In this document: in pieces, positions 1-7,161 of the stretch | How positions within the stretch are numbered: the stretch's first letter is position 1 | How the letters are laid out: each line of letters starts with the position of its first letter | NCBI GenBank assembly: GCA_046262315.1 | Contig: JBHEMZ010000111.1 | Coordinates: 1 to 17,408 of the forward strand | DNA from: JACVRM01 sp046262315 | GTDB lineage: Bacteria; Actinomycetota; Thermoleophilia; Gaiellales; Gaiellaceae | Length of the DNA: 17,408 bases | Direction of reading: 5' to 3' | Position numbers and translations under genes: made by a program | The notes under the pieces: model-generated | What the model was told of the DNA's origin: nothing | What the model saw: the letters and a program-made list of their open reading frames with translations, nothing else | Database searches by the model: none

Positions 1-30
1 TCACGTTTCGACGAGGCCACCGGGCGCTGA
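1..30 (+). CDS. 3' end of an upstream gene (partial)
   Basis: Reading from base 1 gives SRFDEATGR followed by TGA at 28-30, then a 46-nt gap to the pilC-like start. Only nine residues are visible, so the product cannot be identified. In type IV pilus clusters the gene before pilC is often an ATPase (pilB or pilT), which makes that a reasonable guess from context only. The frame could also be chance. Confidence 0.4.
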   Translation, partial: SRFDEATGR

Positions 31-76
31 CCGGGCTCAAGAACGGTTCACCGGCTGCCGATTACGAACGAGGAAT

Positions 77-1282
77 ATGGCGACCTACGCATACAACGCG
101 ATCAACGCACAGGGCATCGAGCTCAAGGGCGAGATCGAGGCCTCCGACGCGATGTCGGCGCGCGAGCAGCTGCGCAACCGCGGCCTGCTCCCGTCCGCGC
201 TCGAAGAGCTCGGCGGCAGCGGCACCCCCTCAACGCGTTTCAAGCGCGTCAAGCCGAAGTCGCTCCAGGTCTTCTCACGCCAGTTCGCGACCATGATCGA
301 GGCCGGGATCAGCGTGGTCGGGGCGCTCGTCGTCCTCGAGGAGCAGACGGAAGACAAGTATCTCGCCGACGTCGTTGCCCAGCTGCGCGAGGACGTCGAG
401 GGCGGCATGCTGCTCTCGCAGGCGATGTCACGCCATCCCGGCGTCTTCAGCCGCCTCTACATCGCCCTGGTCGAGACCGGCGAGGCGGCCGGCATCCTCG
501 ACAGGGTGCTCGATCGCGTCGCCTTCCAGATCGAGAAGGAGACGCGCATCAAGCGGCGTGTCAAGGGCGCAATGCTTTACCCGACGCTCGTGCTTGCGTT
601 CGCGTCGATCGTGCTCGCGGGGATGCTGATGTTCCTGGTGCCGGTTTTCGTCGGCATCTTCGACCAGCTCCACGGCGAGCTGCCGGCGCTGACGCAGATG
701 GTCCTCAAGATGTCGAATGCGCTGCGCGGCTACTGGTTCGTGATCTTCCCTGCGATCGGCGCCGCGATCTACGGCTTCCGCCGCTGGAAGCGCACGGAGG
801 GAGGCCGCCACGCCTGGGACAGCTTCAAGCTGCGCGTGCCGATGAAGATTGGGGACGTCGTGCTCAAGGTGACGCTCGCGCGTTTCTCGCGGACGCTTTC
901 GACGCTCGTGGCGTCGGGCGTCGACATCATCAAGTCGCTCGAGATCACCGCTCAGACGGCCGGGAACTGGGTCATCGAGGAGGAGCTGAACAAGGTGCGC
1001 GAGCGGGTGCACGAGGGCGTGCCGATCTCGCGGCCCCTCGCCGAGAGCCCTGTGTTCCCGCCCATGGTGGCCCACATGGTCAAGGTCGGCGAGGAGACGG
1101 GAGAACTCGACAAGATGCTCGGCAAGGTGGCCGATTTCTACGAGGACGAGGTCGACTCGTCTATCCAGACGCTGACCTCGATCATCGAGCCGGTGATGAT
1201 GATCGGCGTGGGCGCGGTCGTCGGCGTGGTCATCATCTCGATGTACCTGCCGATGTTCAAGCTGCTCAGCCTGATCGAGTAG
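77..1282 (+). CDS. pilC: Type IV pilus / type II secretion inner-membrane platform protein PilC (GspF family)
   Basis: The 401-aa product has the normal length and layout of the PilC/GspF family: an N-terminal soluble stretch, then two T2SF domains (about residues 65-190 and 268-390). Three hydrophobic segments are visible, near residues 168-195, 218-236 and at the C-terminus (about 372-395). Typical family phrases include FSRQFATMIEAGISV, ARFSRTLSTLVASGV and KVGEETGELDKM. By family knowledge it is the polytopic inner-membrane platform that couples the pilus ATPases to pilin assembly. The ATG at 77 is preceded by GAGGA very close to the start (70-74); no better start is seen. No pilin or other pilus gene follows it in the window; a non-coding repeat begins directly after the stop codon. 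Confidence 0.92.
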   Translation: MATYAYNAINAQGIELKGEIEASDAMSAREQLRNRGLLPSALEELGGSGTPSTRFKRVKPKSLQVFSRQFATMIEAGISVVGALVVLEEQTEDKYLADVVAQLREDVEGGMLLSQAMSRHPGVFSRLYIALVETGEAAGILDRVLDRVAFQIEKETRIKRRVKGAMLYPTLVLAFASIVLAGMLMFLVPVFVGIFDQLHGELPALTQMVLKMSNALRGYWFVIFPAIGAAIYGFRRWKRTEGGRHAWDSFKLRVPMKIGDVVLKVTLARFSRTLSTLVASGVDIIKSLEITAQTAGNWVIEEELNKVRERVHEGVPISRPLAESPVFPPMVAHMVKVGEETGELDKMLGKVADFYEDEVDSSIQTLTSIIEPVMMIGVGAVVGVVIISMYLPMFKLLSLIE

Positions 1283-1306
1283 CCGCCGGAAATCCGGCGC
1301 GCTTTA
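1283..1306 (+). repeat. 24-nt half-unit of the structured repeat family, copy A
   Basis: This 24-nt block starts on the base after the pilC stop codon and abuts the full hairpin at 1307. It has the same skeleton as the hairpin's left arm (CCG, four variable bases, AAATCCGGC) but ends in GCGCGCTTTA instead of entering the inner stem. The same kind of unit occurs twice in tandem at 8929-8976, also directly before a full hairpin. It contains its own small palindrome, CGCCGGAAATCCGGCG. Confidence 0.7.
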
Positions 1307-1353
1307 CCGACGAAAATCCGGCCTGCTCCGCAGGCCATGACGATTTTCGTCGG
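1307..1353 (+). repeat. Structured repeat, copy A (class 1 nested hairpin)
   Basis: The outer stem CCGACGAAAATC (1307-1318) pairs perfectly with GATTTTCGTCGG (1342-1353). The inner stem GGCCTGC (1320-1326) pairs with GCAGGCC (1330-1336) around the loop TCC. A single C (1319) faces ATGAC (1337-1341) in an asymmetric internal loop. The four other copies have the same geometry with different stem bases, always compensated. There is no T-tract after the stem, so it is not a simple intrinsic terminator. It lies between pilC and the convergent marR-like gene. Confidence 0.85.
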
Positions 1354-1363
1354 GTTCTTTCAG

Positions 1364-1415
1364 TCAGACGCGACTTCGCGCGTCGTGACTGCGGCGGGGA
1401 ACCCGCCTCCGTCGG
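1364..1415 (+). repeat. Class 1 3' module of the structured repeat, copy A
   Basis: This 52-nt segment, beginning TCAGACGCGACTTCGCGCG, is nearly identical to 9037-9088 and 15876-15927. It lies 8-13 nt after a class 1 hairpin in all three places. It holds two small hairpins: GACGCG/CGCGTC, and GGCGGG-GAA-CCCGCC. In the other two copies the second loop is ACAAG, and copy E has one G.T pair in that stem. Confidence 0.75.
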
Positions 1416-1423
1416 TGGAACTG

Positions 1424-1439
1424 CCGGGACTGCTCCCGG
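1424..1439 (+). terminator. Possible weak terminator hairpin between convergent genes
   Basis: CCGGGA-CTGC-TCCCGG is a perfect 6-bp hairpin between the end of pilC (plus) and the end of the marR-like gene (minus). There is no clear run of T on either side, so factor-dependent or no termination is equally possible. The rest of 1440-1481 shows nothing recognisable. Confidence 0.3.
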
Positions 1440-1481
1440 TTGCGGTCTGTTCCGTTCGCAGTTCGGTGCGCCGGCTGACGA

Positions 1482-2012
1482 TCAGTCGTCCGCCTGGTCA
1501 TCTGCGTCGGCCGACTGCTCGACGCCGGCGAGGAGCCTTCGGAGCAGGTTGTCGAGGGCGCGCCGGTCGGTTGGTTCGAGCGAGCGGAGGAGGAACTCCT
1601 CGTTCGCCAGGTGCGTTTCGATCGCGCTGTCGATTACTGCCTTCCCCTTCGGGGTCAGTCCGACGAGGACTCCCCGGCGGTCGGTGGGGTCAGGACGGCG
1701 CTCGACCAGGCCGGTGGCGGCGAGCCGGTCGAGCCGTTTGGTCATACCGCCCGAGGACACCATCGTCGCCCGCATCAACTGGGTCGGGTTCAGCTCAAAG
1801 GGTTCACCTGCCCGACGCAGCGCGGCGAGGAGGTCGAACCAGCCGGCTTGGAGGTCGTGCGCGGCAAGCCGCTCGCCGAGGGCCGCATCGACGAGGTGGG
1901 CGGTATAGAGGAGGCGGCCGACGATTCCCAGCGGCGAGACGTTCAATTCGGGCCGCTCGCGCCGCCACTGCGCGAGGATCTCGTCGATGTGGTCAGGCCG
2001 CTGCTCGGGCAC
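1482..2012 (-). CDS. MarR-family winged helix-turn-helix transcriptional regulator
   Basis: The 176-aa product has the MarR length and core. A winged HTH spans about residues 55-122, with the recognition region TMVSSGGMTKRLDRL and the wing motif GLVERRPDPTDRRGVLVGLT; helices at both ends would form the dimer interface. I place the start at the GTG at 2012 (sequence MPEQRPDHIDEIL), because the frame upstream of it reads arginine-rich, non-family sequence through the divergent promoter region; no strong ribosome-binding site supports it. It diverges from the oxidoreductase gene starting at 2081, the usual arrangement for a MarR protein controlling itself and its neighbour. The ligand is unknown. 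Confidence 0.88.
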   Translation of the reverse strand: MPEQRPDHIDEILAQWRRERPELNVSPLGIVGRLLYTAHLVDAALGERLAAHDLQAGWFDLLAALRRAGEPFELNPTQLMRATMVSSGGMTKRLDRLAATGLVERRPDPTDRRGVLVGLTPKGKAVIDSAIETHLANEEFLLRSLEPTDRRALDNLLRRLLAGVEQSADADDQADD

Positions 2013-2035
2013 GCCAGAAGGGTACCGTCTTCGAT

Positions 2036-2057
2036 AGAATCTCGCCAGCAAGATTCT
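2036..2057. promoter_or_regulatory. Candidate MarR operator in the divergent promoter region
   Basis: AGAATCT (2036-2042) and AGATTCT (2051-2057) form a perfect 7+7 inverted repeat with an 8-nt spacer, in the 68-nt gap between the divergent starts at 2012 and 2081. On the plus strand it overlaps TAGAAT (2035-2040), a good match to a -10 box, and on the minus strand TTCTAT. Family knowledge says MarR dimers bind such repeats over promoters. Binding here is inferred. Confidence 0.55.
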
Positions 2058-2080
2058 TGTACGAAACAGAAAGGAAGACG

Positions 2081-3030
2081 ATGCCGGCTCCGACCATAGG
2101 ATCATCCCTCGCGGCCACGACGACGATGCGCGCGGTTCGCCTGCACGCGCCCGGCGGCGCGGCCAGTCTCGTGTCAGAACGGGTCGAGATCCAGCACCTG
2201 CAGCCCGGCGAGGCGATCATCCGCGTTCACGCAGCCGCGCTCACCCGAGACGAGCTCGAGTGGCCCCTGGATCGTCTCCCGGCGATCCCGTCGTACGAGC
2301 TCTCGGGGACGGTCGCGGCCGTTTCGCCAGAGGTGACCGACGTCGCGGTCGGCGACGCCGTGTATGCCCTCACGGACTTCGCCCGCGACGGCGCGGCCGC
2401 CGACTACGCGGCAGTGCAGGTGCAGTTCCTTGCGCCGAAGCCACGCACGCTCGACCACGTCGCGAGTGCTGCGTGCCCGCTCGCAGCACTGAGCGCCTGG
2501 CAGGGCATGTCCGAGCACGGTGGCCTCCAGGCGGGGGAGCGCGTGCTGATCCACGGCGCGGCCGGCGGCGTCGGCCATTTTGCCACGCAGCTCGCGCACT
2601 GGCGGGGCGCATACGTCATCGGAACGGCGTCGGGCGCCGGCGCAGAAAGCGCGCGGAAGCTGGGTGCGCACGAGGTGGTGCAGCACGGTACGGCCAGCTT
2701 TGAAGATGTCGTGGAGCCGTTCGATCTCGTCTTCGACACCGTCGGCGGGGACAGGCTCGAACGTTCGGCTCAGTCCTGCGCGAGGGCGGCAGGATCGTGT
2801 CGATCGCGGAGGAGCCTTCGACGACCGTCCACGAACAGGTTCGAGCGACGTACTTCGTCGTCGAGCCCAACCGCGGGCAGCTCGTCGAGATCGCCGCCCT
2901 GCTTGAGGCAGGGACGCGCCGGCCGGCGATCGACTCGGTGTTCCGACTCGTCGACGCGCGCGCCGCGTTCAGTCGCGTCGCGGCAGTGGGCAAACGTGGC
3001 AAGGTCGTACTTCAGGTGGCCGATGACTAG
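2081..3030 (+). pseudogene. NADP-dependent zinc-type alcohol dehydrogenase-like / quinone oxidoreductase, frameshifted
   Basis: Two adjacent frames together encode a complete medium-chain reductase of about 316 aa. The first part, from ATG 2081 (purine-rich AAAGGAAG upstream), has the GroES-like domain and the Rossmann motif VLIHGAAGGVGHFATQLA, and runs to DTVGGDRLERSA. The family sequence then continues one frame over as VLREGGRIVSIAEE and ends VGKRGKVVLQVADD with TAG at 3028-3030. The switch lies near 2770-2773 and fits loss of one base. The family reduces quinones or enones with NADPH; no zinc ligands are evident. A second ATG at 2126 (MRAVRLHAP) is possible. The defect may be a real inactivating mutation or an assembly error. 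Its end overlaps the next gene by 8 nt, so the two were translationally coupled. Confidence 0.75.
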
Positions 3031-3814
3031 GCAGGCTCATAAAGCGGCGGTGTTCGAGGCGCTTCATCGCGGTGAGCCGTTCGTGATCCCCAACCCGTGG
3101 GACGCGGGTTCTGCCCGCGTGCTGGCCGCACTCGGCTTCAAGGCGCTCGCGACTACGAGCTCGGGCTTTGCATTCACGCTCGGCCGCCTCGACGGCAACG
3201 TCAAGCTGGACGAGGTGGTAGAGCACACTGCCGCGCTCGATCGCGTGACTGACCTCCCGCTCTCGGTCGACCTCGAAAGCGGGTACGGCGCCGACCCGGA
3301 GAGCGCCGCCCTTGCGATTAGGCGCGTCGCTCAGGCCGGTGCCGTCGGCGGCTCGATCGAGGACTACGAGCCCGAACATGGCATATACGAGCTGCAGCAC
3401 GCCGTCGAGCGGGTCGCCGCCGCGGTTGCGGCGGCCCGCGCTCTCGACTTTCCGTTCATGCTTACCGCGCGCGCCGAAAACCACATTCGCGGCAACCCCG
3501 ATCTCTCCGACACGATCGAGCGTCTGCGCGGATTCGAGCAGGCCGGCGCCGACGTGCTCTACGCCCCGGGCCTGCGCAGTGCCGAAGAGATCCGCGCCGT
3601 CTGCGAGGCGATGTCGAAGCCGGTCAACGTTCTTGCACTGCCGGGGCTCTCATTGGCGGAGATCGTCGAGAGCGGCGCGACGCGGGTCAGTGTCGGCGGC
3701 GCGCTGACGTGGGCTGCCGTTGACGCGCTGGCGGCCGCGGCCAGCGCGATCCGCGACCGCGGCGACTTCTCGCTGCTCGGAACGAGCGCCGCGCTTCGGA
3801 ACTGGCTCGCCTGA
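3023..3814 (+). CDS. Isocitrate lyase / phosphoenolpyruvate mutase family protein
   Basis: The 263-aa product has the size and motifs of the short PEP mutase/2-methylisocitrate-lyase superfamily TIM barrel. It shows NPWDAGSA (24-31), TTSSG (44-48), the metal-site segment SVDLESGYG (81-89), SIEDYE (111-116), TARAENH (148-154) and ADVLYAPGL (176-184). The KKCGH loop of true isocitrate lyases is absent, so C-C cleavage or P-C chemistry on another oxo-acid is likely; the substrate is unknown. ATG 3023 overlaps the 3' end of the oxidoreductase by 8 nt, so the two form a unit under the MarR-controlled promoter. Because of the upstream frameshift, the frame opened at 2081 continues in frame into this gene. 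Confidence 0.87.
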   Translation: MTRQAHKAAVFEALHRGEPFVIPNPWDAGSARVLAALGFKALATTSSGFAFTLGRLDGNVKLDEVVEHTAALDRVTDLPLSVDLESGYGADPESAALAIRRVAQAGAVGGSIEDYEPEHGIYELQHAVERVAAAVAAARALDFPFMLTARAENHIRGNPDLSDTIERLRGFEQAGADVLYAPGLRSAEEIRAVCEAMSKPVNVLALPGLSLAEIVESGATRVSVGGALTWAAVDALAAAASAIRDRGDFSLLGTSAALRNWLA

Positions 3815-3858
3815 CGCTACGCACGCCGCGAGCGATCCAGTCAGGAGAGAGCGTCGTC

Positions 3859-3883
3859 CTCGACCGGACGGCAACGGGTCGAG
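3859..3883. terminator. Possible bidirectional terminator hairpin
   Basis: CTCGACC (3859-3865) and GGTCGAG (3877-3883) form a perfect 7-bp stem with an 11-nt loop in the 75-nt gap between convergent genes (stops at 3814 and 3890). No T-tract follows on either strand. The position is suitable for a shared terminator but the evidence is weak. Confidence 0.3.
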
Positions 3884-3889
3884 CCACGC

Positions 3890-4642
3890 TCAGCGCAGGC
3901 GCCCGACTGCACGGTCGAGCTCGTCCTCCGTCGAGCCAGCGGCGAGCAGGTACTGGCGCACGCCGCCGTAGCGGCGCTCGAGCTCCTCGAGCACTCCCAG
4001 CATCGCCTCCGGCGGGCAGAGGCCCATCTGCCGCCGGCGCTCCCGATCCTCCGCCGTATCGGCTTCCGCCTCCCAGGTCGCCTGCCGCTCGGCCAGCTTC
4101 CGCTCGCTGATCGCATAGTCGGCAGAGACCTCCTCGCGCTCCACGCCGGCGAGGGAGAGCAGCAGGGCGACGACGAGACCGGTGCGGTCCTTGCCGCCCT
4201 GGCAGTGCACGAGCACCGCCCCCTCCGATGCATCCGCGATGGCGCGAAATGCGGCCGCGACGTTGGGCGCGAATCGCTCGAGAAAGTCGAGGTAGACGGC
4301 CTTCGTTGCCTCCGAAGGGCTGGCTGCGGCCCCGGCCAGCGCGTCCAGGTGTTGGCCGTAGTCGGGTTCCGCGCCGCCGAACAGATTCACGTGCACGACC
4401 TCGACGGGGAGCTCCGCCGGCGGATCGGCCTCGAGCTCCTCGTCCATGCGCAGGTCGACGATCGTCGTTACGCCGTGGCCGACGAGGTCACCCCAGCCCG
4501 CGTCGGTCAGCTTCCGGATGCTGTCAGCACGCACGACCGCGCCGAACCGCGTCGTCTCGCCGTCCCCGGTCGCATGCCCGCCGAGGTCGCGCACGTTCAG
4601 GCAGCCTTCCCAGGCGAGATCTCGTTCGATAGTGCCGCTCAC
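3890..4642 (-). CDS. Tyrosine-protein phosphatase (Y_phosphatase3 / MptpB-like family)
   Basis: The 250-aa product carries the P-loop HCQGGKDRTG (residues 146-155), with nucleophile Cys147 and phosphate-binding Arg153, and the N-terminal signature NVRDLGG (16-22). This is the secreted/atypical PTP type with a GKDRTG loop, known to act on phosphotyrosine and sometimes phosphoserine or phosphoinositides; the substrate here is unknown. No signal peptide is seen. GTG 4642 lies only 9 nt after the stop of the last ABC permease gene on the same strand, so it is probably the last gene of that operon. A helical charged segment near 180-205 (ERKLAERQATWEAEAD) fits the family's lid region. Confidence 0.9.
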   Translation of the reverse strand: MSGTIERDLAWEGCLNVRDLGGHATGDGETTRFGAVVRADSIRKLTDAGWGDLVGHGVTTIVDLRMDEELEADPPAELPVEVVHVNLFGGAEPDYGQHLDALAGAAASPSEATKAVYLDFLERFAPNVAAAFRAIADASEGAVLVHCQGGKDRTGLVVALLLSLAGVEREEVSADYAISERKLAERQATWEAEADTAEDRERRRQMGLCPPEAMLGVLEELERRYGGVRQYLLAAGSTEDELDRAVGRLR

Positions 4643-4651
4643 GGGCGCAAA

Positions 4652-5440
4652 CTAGCTCGTTTCGAACGAGGCGCGCCGGCGGCCCTCGGCCTCGAAGAGC
4701 CGGAAGAGCCCGTACGCGGCGACGCCGTAGACGGATCCGATCAGCCCCTCGCGCGCGAGCAGCCCCGCCACGTCGCCCAGCCCCCCTCCGGCGGCGAGCT
4801 CACGCCCAGCCTCGATCCCGTGCGTCATGGGTAGCGCGCGGCCGATCGCCGCCATCCAGCCCGGGAGCTCGTCGAGCGGCACGTTCACGCCGCAGAAGAC
4901 GAGCATCCCGAAGTAGGCGAGGTTCCCGTAGAGGATGGAGTCCCGGGCGCGCAGGCCGATCGCGCCCACGACGAGGCCGAGCGCGGTGCAAGACGCGGTC
5001 GACACGAGCACCACGACCGCCAGCGCGGGCACCTGCGCCGCCGCCAGGTCGAAGTCGAGCAGCAACCAGCCGGCGACGAAGCAGAAGAGCGAGACGAGCA
5101 ATCCGTTGACGAGGTTCGGCAACGCGCGGCCCACGAACAGTGCAAAACGATTCGCCGGAGTCGCCATCACCGAGGAGAGCGTGTGCGTCCAGCGCTCGCC
5201 GCCGATCGTCATGGCGGTGCCGAAGATCGCGCCTGCGTTCGCGACCTGGATCCCGTTGCCGACGATGAAGAAGGTGTCCGACCGGAACTCGGCCGCGCGC
5301 CCGACGTATGCGAAGAAGAGCAGCTGGAAGAGCGGGAAGCCGAGCATCGAGGGGATGTAGACGCGCGGGTCGATCCACGCGAAGAGCGCGCGGTATGAGA
5401 GCACCCCGCCGAAGAGAAAGACCCGGAGTGACGCGGTCAT
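4652..5440 (-). CDS. ABC-2 type transporter permease (second pair, partner B)
   Basis: The 262-aa membrane protein has about six hydrophobic segments and the ABC-2 permease hallmark of a short amphipathic N-terminus (FLFGGVLSYRALFAW). The cytoplasmic phrase GGERWTHTLSSVMATPANRFALFVGRALP precedes the later helices. It is homologous along its length to the product of 6210-6995: SYRALF, VYIPS, FFIVGN, VPLDELPGWM and THGIEA all have counterparts there. ATG 5440 overlaps the preceding gene's TGA as ATGA. It would pair with the ATPase at 7929-8909 to export an unknown substrate. The same frame stays open upstream to about 6016, but that part is a shadow of the preceding permease gene. Confidence 0.88.
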   Translation of the reverse strand: MTASLRVFLFGGVLSYRALFAWIDPRVYIPSMLGFPLFQLLFFAYVGRAAEFRSDTFFIVGNGIQVANAGAIFGTAMTIGGERWTHTLSSVMATPANRFALFVGRALPNLVNGLLVSLFCFVAGWLLLDFDLAAAQVPALAVVVLVSTASCTALGLVVGAIGLRARDSILYGNLAYFGMLVFCGVNVPLDELPGWMAAIGRALPMTHGIEAGRELAAGGGLGDVAGLLAREGLIGSVYGVAAYGLFRLFEAEGRRRASFETS

Positions 5441-6210
5441 GTGAGGGCCAGAGTCGCTCGCTCGCGCGCGAGCCGCTCGAAGTAGCGCAGGCAGAGGGCG
5501 CCGATCCCGACGTACACGACGCCGAGCACCAAGGCCGCCGCCAGCTCCGGCAGCGGGTCGCCCCCAGTTGCCGCCTGATGCACTGCCTTGATGCCCCACG
5601 TCGGCCCGATCGCCCAGGCGAACGGCTCGACCCAGCCCGGGAGCAGCGACACGGGCACGAGCAAGCCGGTGATCAACCAGAGCGGATACTCGAACAGATT
5701 CACGAGCGCGAACGTCTGCCGGTAGAGGATGAACGTGGCCGCCAGCACGAGCCCGAACAGTCCGAGCACCAGCACCGTTGTCGGGAGCGAGATCGCGAAG
5801 AGCAGGGGGTGCGCGACGTCGAGCGGGACGTCGAAGAAGAGGACGCCCCACACGAGCGTCGCGACGAGGGAGTAGAGGCCTGCCGCGGAGGTTGCCAACG
5901 CCACCCCGAGGAGAACGGCCGCGAAGGGCGGCGGCGCCGAGAAGAGGAGCTCGAGCGTGCCGGACCAGCGCTCGCGCTGGAGCGCCATGCCCGAGCCTGC
6001 CAGCGTCGTCGACCACAGGCCCATCAGTCCGGCGGCGAGCGCGATCCAGAGCACGGCCTCGTCGGCCGCCCCGGCGCGGTACATGAAGAACGCGATCGTG
6101 GCGTAGACGATCGGGATCAGGATCAGGTACAGGACGGTCGAGGTCGACTTCAGGGTCGCTTTGAGGTGGAAGCGGAAGGAGGCACGCAGGGCGAGGGCAG
6201 CGGCGCGCAT
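5437..6210 (-). CDS. ABC-2 type transporter permease (second pair, partner A)
   Basis: The 257-aa hydrophobic protein has about six membrane segments and the ABC-2 phrase MALQRERWSGTLELLFSAPP followed by PFAAVLLGVALATS. It matches the product of 7162-7932 in order and spacing: RERWHGTLEVL, SMVATLLWG, LEYPVWLIGGFLVPLSL and PAWGMNAI have clear counterparts. I prefer ATG 6210, which gives a TGATG junction with the upstream stop and GGAGG seven bases away; a GTG three bases earlier (6213) is the alternative. It overlaps the next permease by 4 nt. Role: membrane half of an exporter driven by the operon's only ATPase. Confidence 0.88.
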   Translation of the reverse strand: MRAAALALRASFRFHLKATLKSTSTVLYLILIPIVYATIAFFMYRAGAADEAVLWIALAAGLMGLWSTTLAGSGMALQRERWSGTLELLFSAPPPFAAVLLGVALATSAAGLYSLVATLVWGVLFFDVPLDVAHPLLFAISLPTTVLVLGLFGLVLAATFILYRQTFALVNLFEYPLWLITGLLVPVSLLPGWVEPFAWAIGPTWGIKAVHQAATGGDPLPELAAALVLGVVYVGIGALCLRYFERLARERATLALT

Positions 6211-6995
6211 CACGACACCTCCACGGTCGCTCGCCGGCGTGCCTCGCGCTCCATCACACGTATCAATGCGTAGCCGCCGACGCTGAAGAGCGTCCCGAGC
6301 CCCGCCTCCCAGGCGACCAGATCTGCGACGTCGCCGAGCGAGGAGCCGTCCGCCACCCGGCGCGCGGCCTCGATCCCGTGCGTGATCGGCAGCCAGTCCG
6401 AGACCGCGCCCATCCAGCTCGGCAGCGAGTCGAGCGGCACGTTCGCGCCCGTGAAGATGAGCAGGATCCCGAAGAGGACGTTCGAGAGCACGGCCGTCTC
6501 GCGGATGCGCAGGCCGAGCCCGGCGTTTATGAACCCCAGGCCTGTGCAGGAGTACGCCGTCACCAGGATCACCAGCGCGAGCGGTCCCAGCGAGGAGTAC
6601 GGGATGTCGACGTCGAGCAGTAGGGAGCCGACTAACAGCGAGAACGCGGCCACGAACGCGCCGTTCACGACCACGGGCAGGGCGCGCCCGACGAAGAGCG
6701 ACAGGCGTCCTGCGGGCGTAACGAGGATGTATCCGAGCGTGTTCTGGTAGCGCTCCCCGGCCACGATGTGCGTCATCGCGAACAGGCAGGGGATGGACGC
6801 GAACTGCAGAGAGTTGCCGATCACGAAGAATTCGTCGTCCGCGAGCCCCGTGCTCCGCCCGATGTACGCGAAGAGCAGGATCTGGAACACGGGCGCGACT
6901 AGCAGGCTCGGGATGTACACCCAGGGCGAGAGGAAGCCGAAGAGCGCCCGGTAGCTCATCAGCCCGCCGATGAAGAAGATCCTGGTCGCTGTCAC
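6210..6995 (-). CDS. ABC-2 type transporter permease (first pair, partner B)
   Basis: The 261-aa product has about six membrane segments. It starts MTATRIFFIGGLMSYRALF and contains VAGERYQNTLGYILVTPAGR, FTGANVPLDSLPSWM and ITHGIEAARR. It is the paralogue of 4652-5440. The start is the GTG at 6995, preceded by AGGGGCG. The frame is open further upstream, but there it reads low-complexity Arg/Ala/Ser sequence that does not match the paralogue. The 166 nt separating it from the previous permease hold strong inverted repeats, unlike the tight overlaps elsewhere in the operon. Confidence 0.86.
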   Translation of the reverse strand: MTATRIFFIGGLMSYRALFGFLSPWVYIPSLLVAPVFQILLFAYIGRSTGLADDEFFVIGNSLQFASIPCLFAMTHIVAGERYQNTLGYILVTPAGRLSLFVGRALPVVVNGAFVAAFSLLVGSLLLDVDIPYSSLGPLALVILVTAYSCTGLGFINAGLGLRIRETAVLSNVLFGILLIFTGANVPLDSLPSWMGAVSDWLPITHGIEAARRVADGSSLGDVADLVAWEAGLGTLFSVGGYALIRVMEREARRRATVEVS

Positions 6996-7011
6996 CTCGC
7001 GCCCCTGGCCG

Positions 7012-7051
7012 CCTTCGGCTCCAGGCCGGCGGAGCCGTCCTCCGCCGAAGG
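7012..7051. promoter_or_regulatory. Competing inverted repeats inside the ABC operon
   Basis: CCTTCGGC (7012-7019) pairs with GCCGAAGG (7044-7051). Inside it, GGCTCC (7017-7022) pairs with GGAGCC (7031-7036). The two stems share 7017-7019, so they cannot form together. They sit in the leader of the permease starting at 6995. There is no T-tract on the minus strand. A role in mRNA folding or partial attenuation is only a possibility. Confidence 0.35.
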
Positions 7052-7073
7052 TCGGTGGACTGCAGGATGCTGC

Positions 7074-7122
7074 GCGGGCGAGGCTTGTCCGTGCCCTCGG
7101 CACTGTCCAGCGCCTCGCCCGC
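7074..7122. promoter_or_regulatory. Large nested hairpin between the two permease pairs
   Basis: GCGGGCGAGGC (7074-7084) pairs perfectly over 11 bp with GCCTCGCCCGC (7112-7122), and an inner hairpin GTGCC-CTC-GGCAC lies between them. It falls in the only sizeable gap (6996-7161) of the operon, between the first and second genes of permease pair one. No T-tract follows on the minus strand. It may be an mRNA stability or processing element or a partial terminator. It is unrelated in sequence to the five-copy repeat family. Confidence 0.45.
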
Positions 7123-7161
7123 TTGCCTCCTTTGCCACCGATGCCCCAGGAACGCGAGGTT

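Noticed and set aside
1307..1353. Intrinsic terminator of pilC
   Set aside because: The stem is strong but no T-tract follows, and the same element occurs upstream of a minus-strand operon and after tRNA copies, so termination alone does not explain it.
1337..2080. Long plus-strand frame continuous with the oxidoreductase
   Set aside because: It is rich in Arg, Gly and Ser with no domain, lies antisense to the MarR gene and only appears long because the GC-rich frame lacks stops.
5308..6273. Open plus-strand frame of 321 codons
   Set aside because: It is a highly charged Arg/Glu/Gly-rich shadow antisense to a clear ABC-2 permease.
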